This document shows, in pieces, positions 1 through 8,021 of a DNA stretch of 64,000 nucleotides (the stretch's first letter is position 1; the number at the start of each line of letters is the position of its first letter). Under the pieces are notes generated by a model that made no database searches, was not told the DNA's origin, and was given only the letters and a program-made list of their open reading frames with translations. The stretch comes from Melioribacteraceae bacterium (lineage in GTDB: Bacteria > Bacteroidota > Ignavibacteria > Ignavibacteriales > Melioribacteraceae): assembly GCA_019638015.1 (NCBI GenBank), contig JAHBUP010000001.1, positions 2,202,424 through 2,266,423 of the forward strand, given 5' to 3'. The translations under genes and the position numbers were made by a program.

Positions 1-264
1 TTCCTTTGCTGCGATAGCTAATTTTTGATTAATATCATTAGCTTCTTTCGTCCCTCCGGTCATACATGAAATTATAAATGGAAAAGAGATTTTTTTATTA
101 TAAAAATTAGTTCCAAGATCAATCTTTTTAATATCCACTTCCGTAGTGGCACAATGTTCAAAAACATAGTTTTCAAAACCATTAGATTTGTAATACTCAA
201 CTTTATCACTCAAGCATAACTTGATATGTTCCGACTTCCTCTTTTCCGTGAATCTCTTATCCAT
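1..264 (-). CDS. fni: Type 2 isopentenyl-diphosphate delta-isomerase, N-terminal part (cut by window edge)
   Basis: The reverse strand is open from an ATG at 264 to base 1 (88 codons) and runs off the left edge. The translation has the N-terminal hallmarks of the FMN-dependent type 2 IPP isomerase family: an early R-K-x-x-H-I segment, a conserved F-x-H-x-A-x-x-E-x-D region at about residues 36-43, and the flavin-site block MTGGT at about 68-72 followed by E-A-x-x-I-N. The enzyme interconverts isopentenyl and dimethylallyl diphosphate in isoprenoid synthesis in the cytoplasm. It is divergent from the MFS gene to its right, with about 130 bases between the two starts. The identification is motif-based; the catalytic half lies outside the window. 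Confidence 0.88.
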   Translation of the reverse strand, partial: MDKRFTEKRKSEHIKLCLSDKVEYYKSNGFENYVFEHCATTEVDIKKIDLGTNFYNKKISFPFIISCMTGGTKEANDINQKLAIAAKE

Positions 265-332
265 TTACATCCGTTGAAATGATTACTAATATACAAATAT
301 TGAAACTTAATTGAGTGAGAGGCAAAAAAATA

Positions 333-364
333 TTTGGATGTGTGAGTCAATTAAAATAATTTTT
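333..364 (+). promoter_or_regulatory. Candidate Bacteroidota-type promoter for the first MFS gene
   Basis: TTTG at 333-336 is followed after 20 bases by TAATTTTT at 357-364, close to the Bacteroidota pattern TTTG-N17-23-TAnnTTTG. It would start transcription about 20-25 bases before the ATG at 395. The same spacing recurs before smpB, tRNA-Leu and the gene at 48407. Confidence 0.4.
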
Positions 365-394
365 CGCAAATCATTTACTTAAACAGGTAATCAT

Positions 395-1693
395 ATGAAT
401 AAAGTTCGATTAGGATTTTGGCAGGTTTGGAATATGAGTTTCGGTTTTCTCGGAATTCAATTTGGATTTGCACTTCAAAACGCAAACGTGAGTAGAATAT
501 TTGAAACTCTTGGAGCAAGTATCGATGAAATTCCAATATTGTGGATTGCCGCACCAACAACGGGATTACTTGTTCAGCCAATCATTGGTTATTTAAGCGA
601 TAGAACCTGGGGCCGATTAGGAAGAAGAAGACCCTATTTTTTAGTGGGAGCTATACTCGCTTCCGCGGCATTAATAGTGATGCCAAATTCCCCCACATTA
701 TGGGTTGCGGCTGGAATGTTATGGATTTTGGATGCTTCAATTAATATTTCAATGGAGCCATTTAGAGCTTTAGTGGCTGATTTACTTCCTTCTGAACAAC
801 GAACTACCGGATTTGCAGTTCAAAGTTTTTTTATTGGTACCGGTGCAATAATCGCTTCAGCACTGCCTTATATTTTTACTAATTGGCTTGGAATAAGCAA
901 TACTGCTGAACCTGGACAAATACCCGACTCAGTGCTCTATTCATTTTACATCGGCGCATTTGCATTTTTAGGAGCTGTGGCATGGACAGTTTTCCGTACT
1001 AAAGAGTATCCCCCGGCAGATATGGCCGAGTTTAACAGATTGAAAGAAGAAAATAAAGGATTCTTTAAAGGAATAACGGAAATCTTTCAATCATTTATAG
1101 GAATGCCAAAAACCATGATTCAACTTGCATTCGTTCAGTTCTTTTCATGGTTTGCTCTTTTTGCGATGTGGATTTATACAACACCTGCAGTAACTCATCA
1201 TATTTACGGAGCTACTGATCCATCGAGTGAACTTTATAATCAAGGAGCTAACTGGGTTGGAGTTTTATTTTCTATTTATAATGGATTTGCCGCATTAACA
1301 GCATTTCTACTGCCATGGATTGCCAAAAGGACTTCCAGAAAAACTGTACACATGATTAGCTTGATAGCCGGAAGTATAGGGCTTACCTCATTTTATTTTA
1401 TAAAGGATCCAAATCTTTTGTTAATCTCTGAACTCGGAATTGGTTTGGCTTGGGCTTCAATATTATCGATGCCATACGCAATTTTAGCCGGCTCAATCCC
1501 TTCTGAAAAGATGGGCGTTTATATGGGAATTTTTAACTTCTTTATTGTTATTCCTCAAATTACTGCTGCTGCAATTTTAGGATTATTAGTAAAAAACATT
1601 TTTGGTAATGAAGCTATCTACGCGCTTATTATTGGAGGGATTTCATTACTTATTGCCGCGGCACTTGTAATGATTGTTAAGGATGATGATTAG
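395..1693 (+). CDS. MFS transporter, SLC45/sugar:cation symporter type
   Basis: This is a 432-residue integral membrane protein with about 12 hydrophobic segments. It carries the major-facilitator loop signature D-x-x-W-G-R-x-G-R-R-R-P at about residues 69-80, typical of the SLC45/sucrose-transporter branch. The SLC45-like branch usually moves mono- or disaccharides with protons across the inner membrane. The substrate cannot be read from the sequence. It is transcribed alone to the right and ends at a strong bidirectional terminator. A second SLC45-like transporter lies 0.9 kb away on the other strand, so both may serve related sugars. Nearby genes include no glycoside hydrolase that would identify the substrate. 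Confidence 0.82.
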   Translation: MNKVRLGFWQVWNMSFGFLGIQFGFALQNANVSRIFETLGASIDEIPILWIAAPTTGLLVQPIIGYLSDRTWGRLGRRRPYFLVGAILASAALIVMPNSPTLWVAAGMLWILDASINISMEPFRALVADLLPSEQRTTGFAVQSFFIGTGAIIASALPYIFTNWLGISNTAEPGQIPDSVLYSFYIGAFAFLGAVAWTVFRTKEYPPADMAEFNRLKEENKGFFKGITEIFQSFIGMPKTMIQLAFVQFFSWFALFAMWIYTTPAVTHHIYGATDPSSELYNQGANWVGVLFSIYNGFAALTAFLLPWIAKRTSRKTVHMISLIAGSIGLTSFYFIKDPNLLLISELGIGLAWASILSMPYAILAGSIPSEKMGVYMGIFNFFIVIPQITAAAILGLLVKNIFGNEAIYALIIGGISLLIAAALVMIVKDDD

Positions 1694-1718
1694 AGTCTAT
1701 TTATTTGTTACTATTACA

Positions 1719-1756
1719 AAAAACCCTTCTGATGTACTGATAGAAGGGTTTTTCTT
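1719..1756. terminator. Bidirectional rho-independent terminator
   Basis: The arms AAAACCCTTCT (about 1720-1730) and AGAAGGGTTTT (1742-1752) form a perfect stem with an 11-base loop. An A-run precedes the stem and a T-rich run follows it. It sits between convergent genes, so it can end both the MFS transcript from the left and the minus-strand transcript from the right. Confidence 0.85.
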
Positions 1757-1776
1757 TTTGCTCAATGATTTTCTTT

Positions 1777-2592
1777 TCAGTTCTTTTTAATTTCTATCTG
1801 AACAGTGTACTTCCCTTTTTGATACTCATCATTTTTATTTTCGAGAATTTTTATCTTGACTAATTTTGAAATTTCATTCTGCTTAATCTGAATTATTGAG
1901 GATTTCAATTCCCCTATTTTTTTATCAGCGTTTAGTGGCTTTGATTTTACCGATAGACATGCTGACAAATCGGAGACTAACTTAGAATGCATTTCCTCAG
2001 CCATTTTGTAACTGTCTCCTTCATAAAAAAGTGAAACATATACAGGTTCTTCCTCTTCAAGATAAGAATCTATTGATCCTGGAATTTTTGGAAGACCGCT
2101 CGTCTGGTCATTAAAGTTTTCTAACAGCAAAAAATTAGCGTTAGCATGTTCTGTTAAAAAAAGAATTGTTGAACAAAAATCAGTATCATAAAATGTAACT
2201 GAATTTGAAGCGGCCAATCCATATTGTAGAAAATATTTACCGTAAGATTTTGAATCGCCAACGACATAAAGTATATATTCGCCATCAGAAGGAATTGTTG
2301 CTACTATATTTGCTAATCCGTTTGATGCAGCAGACATTTCCTTAAATACTTCTCCCATTGGATTGATAATTATAAGTCTGCCGGTAAAATCTTTAGAAAA
2401 TAAATTTACATTTAATTTTTCACCTTGATAAAGAGGAAGTTGAAAGCCGTCATATCTCCCAAAATCATCTTTATTCAAATCATTCTTACTTAATTCCCCT
2501 TCAATTTCATTAAACTCTACACTATACTTTTGGGGGTTTTGAGCAATCATCAAACCTGAGAATAATAGAAAATATAAAACATATTTTTTCAC
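1777..2592 (-). CDS. Secreted protein of unknown function
   Basis: This is a 271-residue protein with a clear signal peptide: a short basic start, a hydrophobic core and a likely cleavage after M-I-A-Q near residue 18. The central part (about 60-130) reads like a beta-rich domain resembling bacterial pre-peptidase C-type domains, with a G-E-Y-x-L-Y-V-V-G strand. The C-terminal third is rich in Lys and Glu and looks amphipathic. I do not recognise a family. It starts 14 bases after the stop of the MFS gene upstream and is probably co-transcribed with it. That suggests a periplasmic or surface accessory, but no function can be assigned. Confidence 0.7.
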   Translation of the reverse strand: MKKYVLYFLLFSGLMIAQNPQKYSVEFNEIEGELSKNDLNKDDFGRYDGFQLPLYQGEKLNVNLFSKDFTGRLIIINPMGEVFKEMSAASNGLANIVATIPSDGEYILYVVGDSKSYGKYFLQYGLAASNSVTFYDTDFCSTILFLTEHANANFLLLENFNDQTSGLPKIPGSIDSYLEEEEPVYVSLFYEGDSYKMAEEMHSKLVSDLSACLSVKSKPLNADKKIGELKSSIIQIKQNEISKLVKIKILENKNDEYQKGKYTVQIEIKKN

Positions 2593-2606
2593 GCTGAATT
2601 CCTAAA

Positions 2607-3869
2607 TTAATGACCCGAGGGGATAATACGTTCACCGCTGCTTTTTTGTTCCTTAACCATAAACCACAATATCGATGAAATTGCCAAGGAGACCGCACTT
2701 ATTATAAATATTATGCTTTTATCTTCAGCGTTCTGAATAAATATTCCAATGCCCAAACTAACGAGAAGCTGAGGTAGCACTACAGATAAATTAAATATTC
2801 CCATAAAAAATCCCATTCTGCTTTTATCAACTTTCTCCGACATAATTGCGAAAGGTAAACTAACTATTGCCGCCCAACCAACACCGGCAACCGCCATTAA
2901 AACCCAAACAATGAAAGAATTGGTTCCAAGAATAACAATTCCAAAATATCCGACAGCCATAATAGAAATAGCCGCAATATGCGTTTTCACTCTACCAATT
3001 TTTTCGGTAATCGGCTCGAGCACAAAAGCTGGAAGTAATGCACCAATCGCATTTAATATTAAAAATGAAATTGATAGTATCTGCCCCGTTTCATCGGGCG
3101 AAGCGGGATTTAATTTCTGTTCAACATAACCAATCATATAAACAAACATTGTTTGAACACCGATCCAACTGAACGAATGAGCAATTAAAAGTTTTATAAA
3201 CTGAGACCAATCGGTTTGTGATTTCCCGGAATCAACTTTATCATTACTACTTTTTAGCTCTCGCGGTTCTTCTATAAAAAGCAGAGGAATAATTGAAAAT
3301 AATATTACCAGTAAAACACCGAAATAAATTAAAAAGTAATTCCCGAATATGGCGCCTATTGCGTATGCCAAAACTCCAAAGGAACCGGAAATAGTTTGCA
3401 TCCAGGTATATCCTTTAGTGCGAGCGATACCTTCACTTGTAACATCAGCAATTATTGATCGGGTTGGGTTAAATGAAATATTAATTGCTAAATCGAGAGT
3501 AAGCGCTATTACTACCGCAGTAATTATGATGTTTGTCATACCAAAGAAAGAGCTGATTTCACCAATATTTGGTAGAGCAAATAACATAATTGCGGCAAGA
3601 GTTCCCCCAATTAGAATAAAGGGGCGTCTTCTTCCTTTCCAAAACCAAACTTTATCACTTATTAGTCCAACAATTGGCTGTCCAATAATTCCGGCTAAAG
3701 GTCCAGCAGCCCAAACAAATCCAATTTCATGTAAATCAAGATTATATTTAGTTCTCATCAACCAGCTAAGTGCTGCAATTTGGATTGAAAGTGCAAATCC
3801 CATTGCCGTTGCCGGTAAACTCAGTATTGCATAAAACAGGTTAGAATGTTTTTTCTGCATTTCGAGCAT
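2607..3869 (-). CDS. MFS transporter, SLC45/sugar:cation symporter type (second copy)
   Basis: A 420-residue, 12-segment inner-membrane transporter with the loop signature D-K-V-W-x-W-K-G-R-R-R-P near residues 69-80 and an N-x-S-x-x-P-x-R segment after the fourth helix, as in the SLC45-like family. It is clearly related to the plus-strand transporter at 395, but divergent. The start at 3869 is supported by a GGAGG about 7 bases upstream; an ATG three codons later is the alternative. The gene follows a methyltransferase gene (57-base gap) and precedes the small secreted protein (14-base gap), so a three-gene operon is likely. The substrate is unknown; a sugar is inferred from the family. Confidence 0.8.
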   Translation of the reverse strand: MLEMQKKHSNLFYAILSLPATAMGFALSIQIAALSWLMRTKYNLDLHEIGFVWAAGPLAGIIGQPIVGLISDKVWFWKGRRRPFILIGGTLAAIMLFALPNIGEISSFFGMTNIIITAVVIALTLDLAINISFNPTRSIIADVTSEGIARTKGYTWMQTISGSFGVLAYAIGAIFGNYFLIYFGVLLVILFSIIPLLFIEEPRELKSSNDKVDSGKSQTDWSQFIKLLIAHSFSWIGVQTMFVYMIGYVEQKLNPASPDETGQILSISFLILNAIGALLPAFVLEPITEKIGRVKTHIAAISIMAVGYFGIVILGTNSFIVWVLMAVAGVGWAAIVSLPFAIMSEKVDKSRMGFFMGIFNLSVVLPQLLVSLGIGIFIQNAEDKSIIFIISAVSLAISSILWFMVKEQKSSGERIIPSGH

Positions 3870-3926
3870 TTAGGTGCCTCCCTTTTTTTCTTCACGTTCG
3901 GGTAAAAATATTGAAAGAAGTGTTAA

Positions 3927-4673
3927 TTAAAAAGTTTTTTTTAGTAGTGATTCACAGCCAAGCGTTATCATTTCTCTGATAAGTGGAATATTGGGCAATT
4001 TTAATTTTGGCAAACCAAACCGCTGAAGATAAACAGGACGGAATAAAAAGAATTCTTTTATGATAGGTGTCAGTTGATATTTTCTTGAGAGAATCTCAAA
4101 AGTATTTATTGTGCATCCGGTTGAAAAATGAAGCTTAATTTCATCAACATATTCCCTACTCTCTCCAACTACTTTAGCAATAGAGTACAAGAGATTTTTA
4201 GGAAGAAGATGTAAATATGGAATGTATCTTAAAAAATTTTTCGCAATTTGTTGATGTCCCGCAAATGGCGACCATTTTGGAGGAAAACTAATAAATAAGA
4301 ATCCATCCTTTTTGAGTAATATACTTATATTTCTGAAGGTTTCATCCTTTTTATGAATATGTTCAATAACCTCTCTCATTACAATAAGGTCAAACTTTTT
4401 ATTCAACTTGTGGGGTAAATCGGTCGCTGTTATATCTCCCAAAATTATATTCAGGCTGGGATTTTTCTCCAGTGCAAGATCAACGCGAGGTTTACTGATT
4501 TCAATACCAGTTACATTTGCTCCCTTCTCGGAAAGAACTTTTAGCAACCCACCTTCCGCGCATCCAATCTCGAGAATTTCTTTACCATCAAAATTTGAAA
4601 TATAGGTGTATAGATAAGGGAGGAAATAGCTCGTGGTATAATTTATTTGTTCGTAATAATGTTTTTCTGGCAT
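3927..4673 (-). CDS. Class I SAM-dependent methyltransferase
   Basis: A 248-residue protein with the Rossmann methyltransferase motifs: motif I E-I-G-C-A-E-G-G-L around residues 36-44, an acidic E-I-S-K-P-R strand end near 57-62, and V-M-R-E-V-I-E-H-I-H around 98-107, typical of the Methyltransf_11/UbiG-like group. The C-terminal part has a long helical/hydrophobic segment that could bind a lipid or membrane, as in enzymes acting on glycans or quinones. Substrate unknown. It heads the operon with the MFS gene and the secreted protein, and is divergent from smpB. Confidence 0.75.
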   Translation of the reverse strand: MPEKHYYEQINYTTSYFLPYLYTYISNFDGKEILEIGCAEGGLLKVLSEKGANVTGIEISKPRVDLALEKNPSLNIILGDITATDLPHKLNKKFDLIVMREVIEHIHKKDETFRNISILLKKDGFLFISFPPKWSPFAGHQQIAKNFLRYIPYLHLLPKNLLYSIAKVVGESREYVDEIKLHFSTGCTINTFEILSRKYQLTPIIKEFFLFRPVYLQRFGLPKLKLPNIPLIREMITLGCESLLKKTF

Positions 4674-4775
4674 AAATAAGTTAAAATTGTTGTTACAATA
4701 ATATAAAGATTAGGAATAAGAACCATTTGTGATATTATTTTAATATCCAGCAGAGTTAAATAATCAGATAAATTC

Positions 4776-4806
4776 TTGCATTTAACAGCTATTAAAAATA
4801 ATTTTG
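4776..4806 (+). promoter_or_regulatory. Candidate Bacteroidota-type promoter for the smpB operon
   Basis: TTG at 4776-4778 followed after 20 bases by TAATTTTG at 4799-4806 matches the Bacteroidota promoter pattern exactly. The transcription start would fall near 4812, leaving a very short leader before the ATG at 4821. A start codon at 4776 would lie inside the promoter, which argues for the later start. Confidence 0.5.
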
Positions 4807-4820
4807 CACACAATTTTGAA

Positions 4821-5276
4821 ATGACTGAACCAAACACAGAAAAAAATATTACGGTTAACCGTAAAGCTCAGCATGATTTTTTTATTCAGCAGAGATTTGA
4901 AGCCGGGATTGTTCTTGTAGGAACCGAAGTAAAATCACTGAGACAGAATAAGTGTAATCTTGTAGATAGTTTTGCAATAATTGAGAATGACGGCGTTTGG
5001 CTATTGAATGCGAATATTTCAACCTACGACCAGGGAAGCATTAATAATCACGATCCGGTTAGAAAAAGAAGATTACTTTTAAACAAAAACGAAATTAGAA
5101 AACTAAACAAAGCTGTTACAGAAAAGGGATTTACATTAATACCATTAAGACTATATTTTAAGAACGGTTTAGTGAAAGTTGAATTAGCGGTTGCGATGGG
5201 AAAAAAGTCATACGATAAAAGAGAAGCGATTGCAAAACGGGATCTGAGTAGAGAGATGCTCAGAAAATTTAAGTAA
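4821..5276 (+). CDS. smpB: SsrA-binding protein SmpB
   Basis: A 151-residue protein matching SmpB along its length: N-R-K-A near the start, the G-T-E-V-K-S-L-R block around residues 36-43, D-S-F, N-H-x-P-x-R-x-R-x-L-L, K-G-x-T-L-I-P-L, V-x-L-A-V-A-x-G-K-K-x-Y-D-K-R-x-x-I-x-x-R-D. SmpB binds tmRNA and carries it to stalled ribosomes for trans-translation. The reading frame stays open to a TTG at 4776, but the ATG at 4821 gives the usual family length and lies just after a good promoter. It is the first gene of a smpB-tyrS-arginine decarboxylase-terC operon. No tmRNA gene was seen in the window. Confidence 0.96.
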   Translation: MTEPNTEKNITVNRKAQHDFFIQQRFEAGIVLVGTEVKSLRQNKCNLVDSFAIIENDGVWLLNANISTYDQGSINNHDPVRKRRLLLNKNEIRKLNKAVTEKGFTLIPLRLYFKNGLVKVELAVAMGKKSYDKREAIAKRDLSREMLRKFK

Positions 5277-5294
5277 AGTTTCAGGAGATAGATA

Positions 5295-6530
5295 TTGGAA
5301 ATAAAACCCCATTTTCCCCCAATTAATGAACAACTTGATATTATTAAACGGGGTATATCAGAAATAGTCCCAGAAGACGAATTAGTTCAAAAACTTGAAA
5401 AATCATTAAAAGAAAATAAACCTCTCAAAATTAAACTTGGCTGCGATCCCACCCGCCCCGATCTTCATTTGGGTCACTCGGTAGTGCTTCGTAAATTGGC
5501 ACAGTTCCAACAGTTAGGACATCAAGCTATATTAATTATTGGTGATTTTACCGGAATGATTGGAGACCCATCTGGAAGAAACAGCGCCAGGCCTCCCCTT
5601 TCATTTGATGAAGCAAGAATTAATGGTTTAACCTATTTTGAGCAGGCATCAAAAATTTTGCATCCCGAGAAAACTAAAATTGTGTACAACTCCGAATGGC
5701 TCGGTAAAATGACCTTTGAGGATGTTATTAAGTTGTCATCAAAATATACCGTTGCACGAATGCTGGAAAGAGACGATTTCACAAAAAGATACAAAGGTGG
5801 AATTCCAATTAGTATGCATGAAATTTTATATCCTCTTGCCCAAGCAATGGATTCTGTTGCAATTGAAAGTGATGTGGAACTTGGAGGAACAGACCAAAAA
5901 TTCAATCTTTTAGTCGGGCGAGATATTCAGAGAGAATTTGGCATTGCTCCCCAAGTAATACTTACAATGCCACTGCTTATTGGAACGGATGGTGTTGAAA
6001 AGATGAGCAAATCGATGGATAATTATATAGGTATTGATGATTCGCCAAAAGATATCTTTGGAAAAACTCTATCCATCCCCGATTCTCTCATTTATAACTA
6101 TTATGAGCTCGCAACAGATATATCAAATGATGATCTAAAAAAAGTAAAAGAAGATCTTGCAAATAAAGAAGTTAACCCAAGGGATATAAAAAGAGCTTTG
6201 GCTCGAAAACTGGTAGAAATGTATCATTCATTAGAACAAGCAGAATTAGCAGAAAAAGAATTTGATACCATCTTTGTGAAGAAAGGGTTACCTGATGAAA
6301 TATCGGAATTTATTTTCGATAATGAGTTGAAAGAAATAGAAGTTGTTGAATTGATTGTAAAAGTAGGGTTTGCTCTCACCAAAAGCGAAGCACGCCGTTT
6401 AATAACACAAGGCGGAGTTTCAATTGATAACGAAAAAGTATCTGATATTAAAACTATCTTCAAAATTGAAGGTGAGAAAATACTTAAAGTTGGTAAACGA
6501 AATTTTATTAAAATAATAGGCACAAAATAA
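5295..6530 (+). CDS. tyrS: Tyrosyl-tRNA synthetase
   Basis: A 411-residue class I aminoacyl-tRNA synthetase that charges tRNA-Tyr. It has the HIGH-type motif H-L-G-H at residues 58-61 within [11 protein letters not shown], the K-M-S-K-S loop at 236-240, and a C-terminal S4 RNA-binding domain (A-R-R-L-I-x-x-G-G-V-x-I-x-x at about 365-380). The start is TTG at 5295, set by an AGGAGA at 5283-5288 with ideal spacing. It lies 18 bases after smpB and 12 bases before the arginine decarboxylase gene, so it is in the same operon. Confidence 0.95.
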   Translation: MEIKPHFPPINEQLDIIKRGISEIVPEDELVQKLEKSLKENKPLKIKLGCDPTRPDLHLGHSVVLRKLAQFQQLGHQAILIIGDFTGMIGDPSGRNSARPPLSFDEARINGLTYFEQASKILHPEKTKIVYNSEWLGKMTFEDVIKLSSKYTVARMLERDDFTKRYKGGIPISMHEILYPLAQAMDSVAIESDVELGGTDQKFNLLVGRDIQREFGIAPQVILTMPLLIGTDGVEKMSKSMDNYIGIDDSPKDIFGKTLSIPDSLIYNYYELATDISNDDLKKVKEDLANKEVNPRDIKRALARKLVEMYHSLEQAELAEKEFDTIFVKKGLPDEISEFIFDNELKEIEVVELIVKVGFALTKSEARRLITQGGVSIDNEKVSDIKTIFKIEGEKILKVGKRNFIKIIGTK

Positions 6531-6542
6531 GGAGGTAAAGAA

Positions 6543-7088
6543 TTGTACGTACCGAGTAGAATTTTCTTCACAAAAGGTGTAGGTAGGCATAAAGAATACC
6601 TTGCATCTTTCGAGCTTGCGCTCAGAAATGCCGGAATTGAAATCTGTAATCTTGTTTCTGTTAGCAGTATTTATCCTACCGGATGCAAAAGAATAACCAG
6701 ACAACAAGGAGTTCGAAGTTTAGAACCTGGTCAAATTACACATTGTGTAATGGCAAGAAACGCTACGAACGAACCAAACAGATTAATTGCAGCATCTATC
6801 GGTGTGGCAATACCTTCAGATAAAAAAATGTATGGCTATCTATCAGAACATCATCCTTATGGAGAGACTGAAAAAGTAGCTGGTGATTACGCTGAAGATC
6901 TAGCCGCAACTATGCTTGCTACAACATTGGGTATCGGTTTTGATGCTGAAACAGCTTGGAATGAAAGAGAGCAAGTTTATAAAATGTCAGGCAAAATTGT
7001 TAATACATTTAATATAACTCAATCAGCTCAAGGTGATAAAAAAGGTTTATGGACTACAGTAATAGCTGTAGGAATTTTTCTTCCATAA
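6543..7088 (+). CDS. Pyruvoyl-dependent arginine decarboxylase
   Basis: A 181-residue proenzyme of the PvlArgDC family, which decarboxylates arginine to agmatine for polyamine synthesis. Enzymes of this family cleave themselves between two serines to make the pyruvoyl group. The expected site is visible as V-S-V-S-S-I-Y-P at residues 38-45, with predicted cleavage between S41 and S42. Other family blocks are G-x-G-x-H-K-E-x-L-x-S-F-E-x-A-L-R near the start and A-x-I-G-V-A-I-P-x-D near the middle. The start is TTG at 6543 preceded by AAGGAGG. It is coupled to tyrS and terC. No agmatine-processing gene is in the window. Confidence 0.93.
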   Translation: MYVPSRIFFTKGVGRHKEYLASFELALRNAGIEICNLVSVSSIYPTGCKRITRQQGVRSLEPGQITHCVMARNATNEPNRLIAASIGVAIPSDKKMYGYLSEHHPYGETEKVAGDYAEDLAATMLATTLGIGFDAETAWNEREQVYKMSGKIVNTFNITQSAQGDKKGLWTTVIAVGIFLP

Positions 7089-7094
7089 AAACCA

Positions 7095-8021
7095 ATGGAT
7101 AATCACTTTTTATTCTGGGTAGTATTTACTGTAGCAGTATCTATAATGTTTTATATAGATCTTTACGCTACAGATCATAGACACGGCAAAATTGGAATAA
7201 AATCAAGTCTCATTTGGAGCGGTGTTTGGATTCTCACCGCTCTCCTTTTTAATCTCGCTATATTTTTATTCTTAGAGGATGGTAAACAAAAAGCCCTCGA
7301 GTTTTTAACGGCTTATATAGTTGAAAAATCTTTATCTGTCGATAATTTATTTGTTTTTCTAATGATATTTAGTGTTATGGGAATTCGAGAAGAGAACCAG
7401 CCCCATATATTAAAATGGGGAATTATATCTGCAATTGTTATGAGAATAGTTTTCATCTTGATTGGAATAGAACTAATTAAGGCGTTTCATCCTGTAATTT
7501 ACATTTTTGGGTTATTCTTACTCTACGCGGCTTACAAAATGAGTTTTGCCAGTGAATCAAAAGTTGATTATGAAAATAATACTCTTATTAAATTCGTTAA
7601 AAAACATTTTAGTGTTATAACAGATTATCATGGTGAACATTTTTTTACAAGAAAAAATGGCAAACTAATGATCACACAATTATTCCTAACATTTTTGCTT
7701 ATTGAAACTTCCGATCTAATATTTGCTATTGATTCAATACCAGCAGTAATAGCAATATCTCAAGATCCATTTATTGTTATCACATCAAATATTTTCGCAA
7801 TTTTAGGGCTGAGAGCTCTTTACTTTGCGTTGTCCGGTATCGCGGGAATGTTCTACTATCTCAAGTATGGTGTTTCTATTGTACTAGCTTATGTAGGTGT
7901 GAAGATGATGCTTGTGGATATTTATAAAATTCCAACAATATTTTCTCTTTCTTTCATCCTGGGATGTTTGTTGATATCAGTATTGGTATCATTAAAGTTT
8001 AAGAATCATTCCTCAACTTAA
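7095..8021 (+). CDS. TerC family integral membrane protein
   Basis: A 308-residue protein with about nine membrane segments and the TerC family signatures: E-K-S-L-S-V-D-N-L-F-V-F around residues 76-87 and E-T-S-D-L-I-F-A-I-D-S-I-P-A around 202-215, whose acidic residues lie within helices. TerC/Alx proteins have been linked to tellurite resistance, pH response and manganese export during metalation of exported proteins. It starts six bases after the arginine decarboxylase stop. Its 3' end overlaps the convergent symporter gene by 23 bases. The metal role is taken from the family. Confidence 0.9.
   Translation: MDNHFLFWVVFTVAVSIMFYIDLYATDHRHGKIGIKSSLIWSGVWILTALLFNLAIFLFLEDGKQKALEFLTAYIVEKSLSVDNLFVFLMIFSVMGIREENQPHILKWGIISAIVMRIVFILIGIELIKAFHPVIYIFGLFLLYAAYKMSFASESKVDYENNTLIKFVKKHFSVITDYHGEHFFTRKNGKLMITQLFLTFLLIETSDLIFAIDSIPAVIAISQDPFIVITSNIFAILGLRALYFALSGIAGMFYYLKYGVSIVLAYVGVKMMLVDIYKIPTIFSLSFILGCLLISVLVSLKFKNHSST

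Noticed and set aside
3349..3834. 161-codon plus-strand ORF opposite the second MFS gene
   Set aside because: It is antisense to a well-supported transporter and its composition (Ile/Pro/Ala-rich) is the mirror of membrane-helix codons; no promoter or family match.
4643..4837. 64-codon minus-strand ORF across the smpB/methyltransferase divergent region
   Set aside because: It overlaps the candidate smpB promoter and two real gene starts and has no recognisable protein features.
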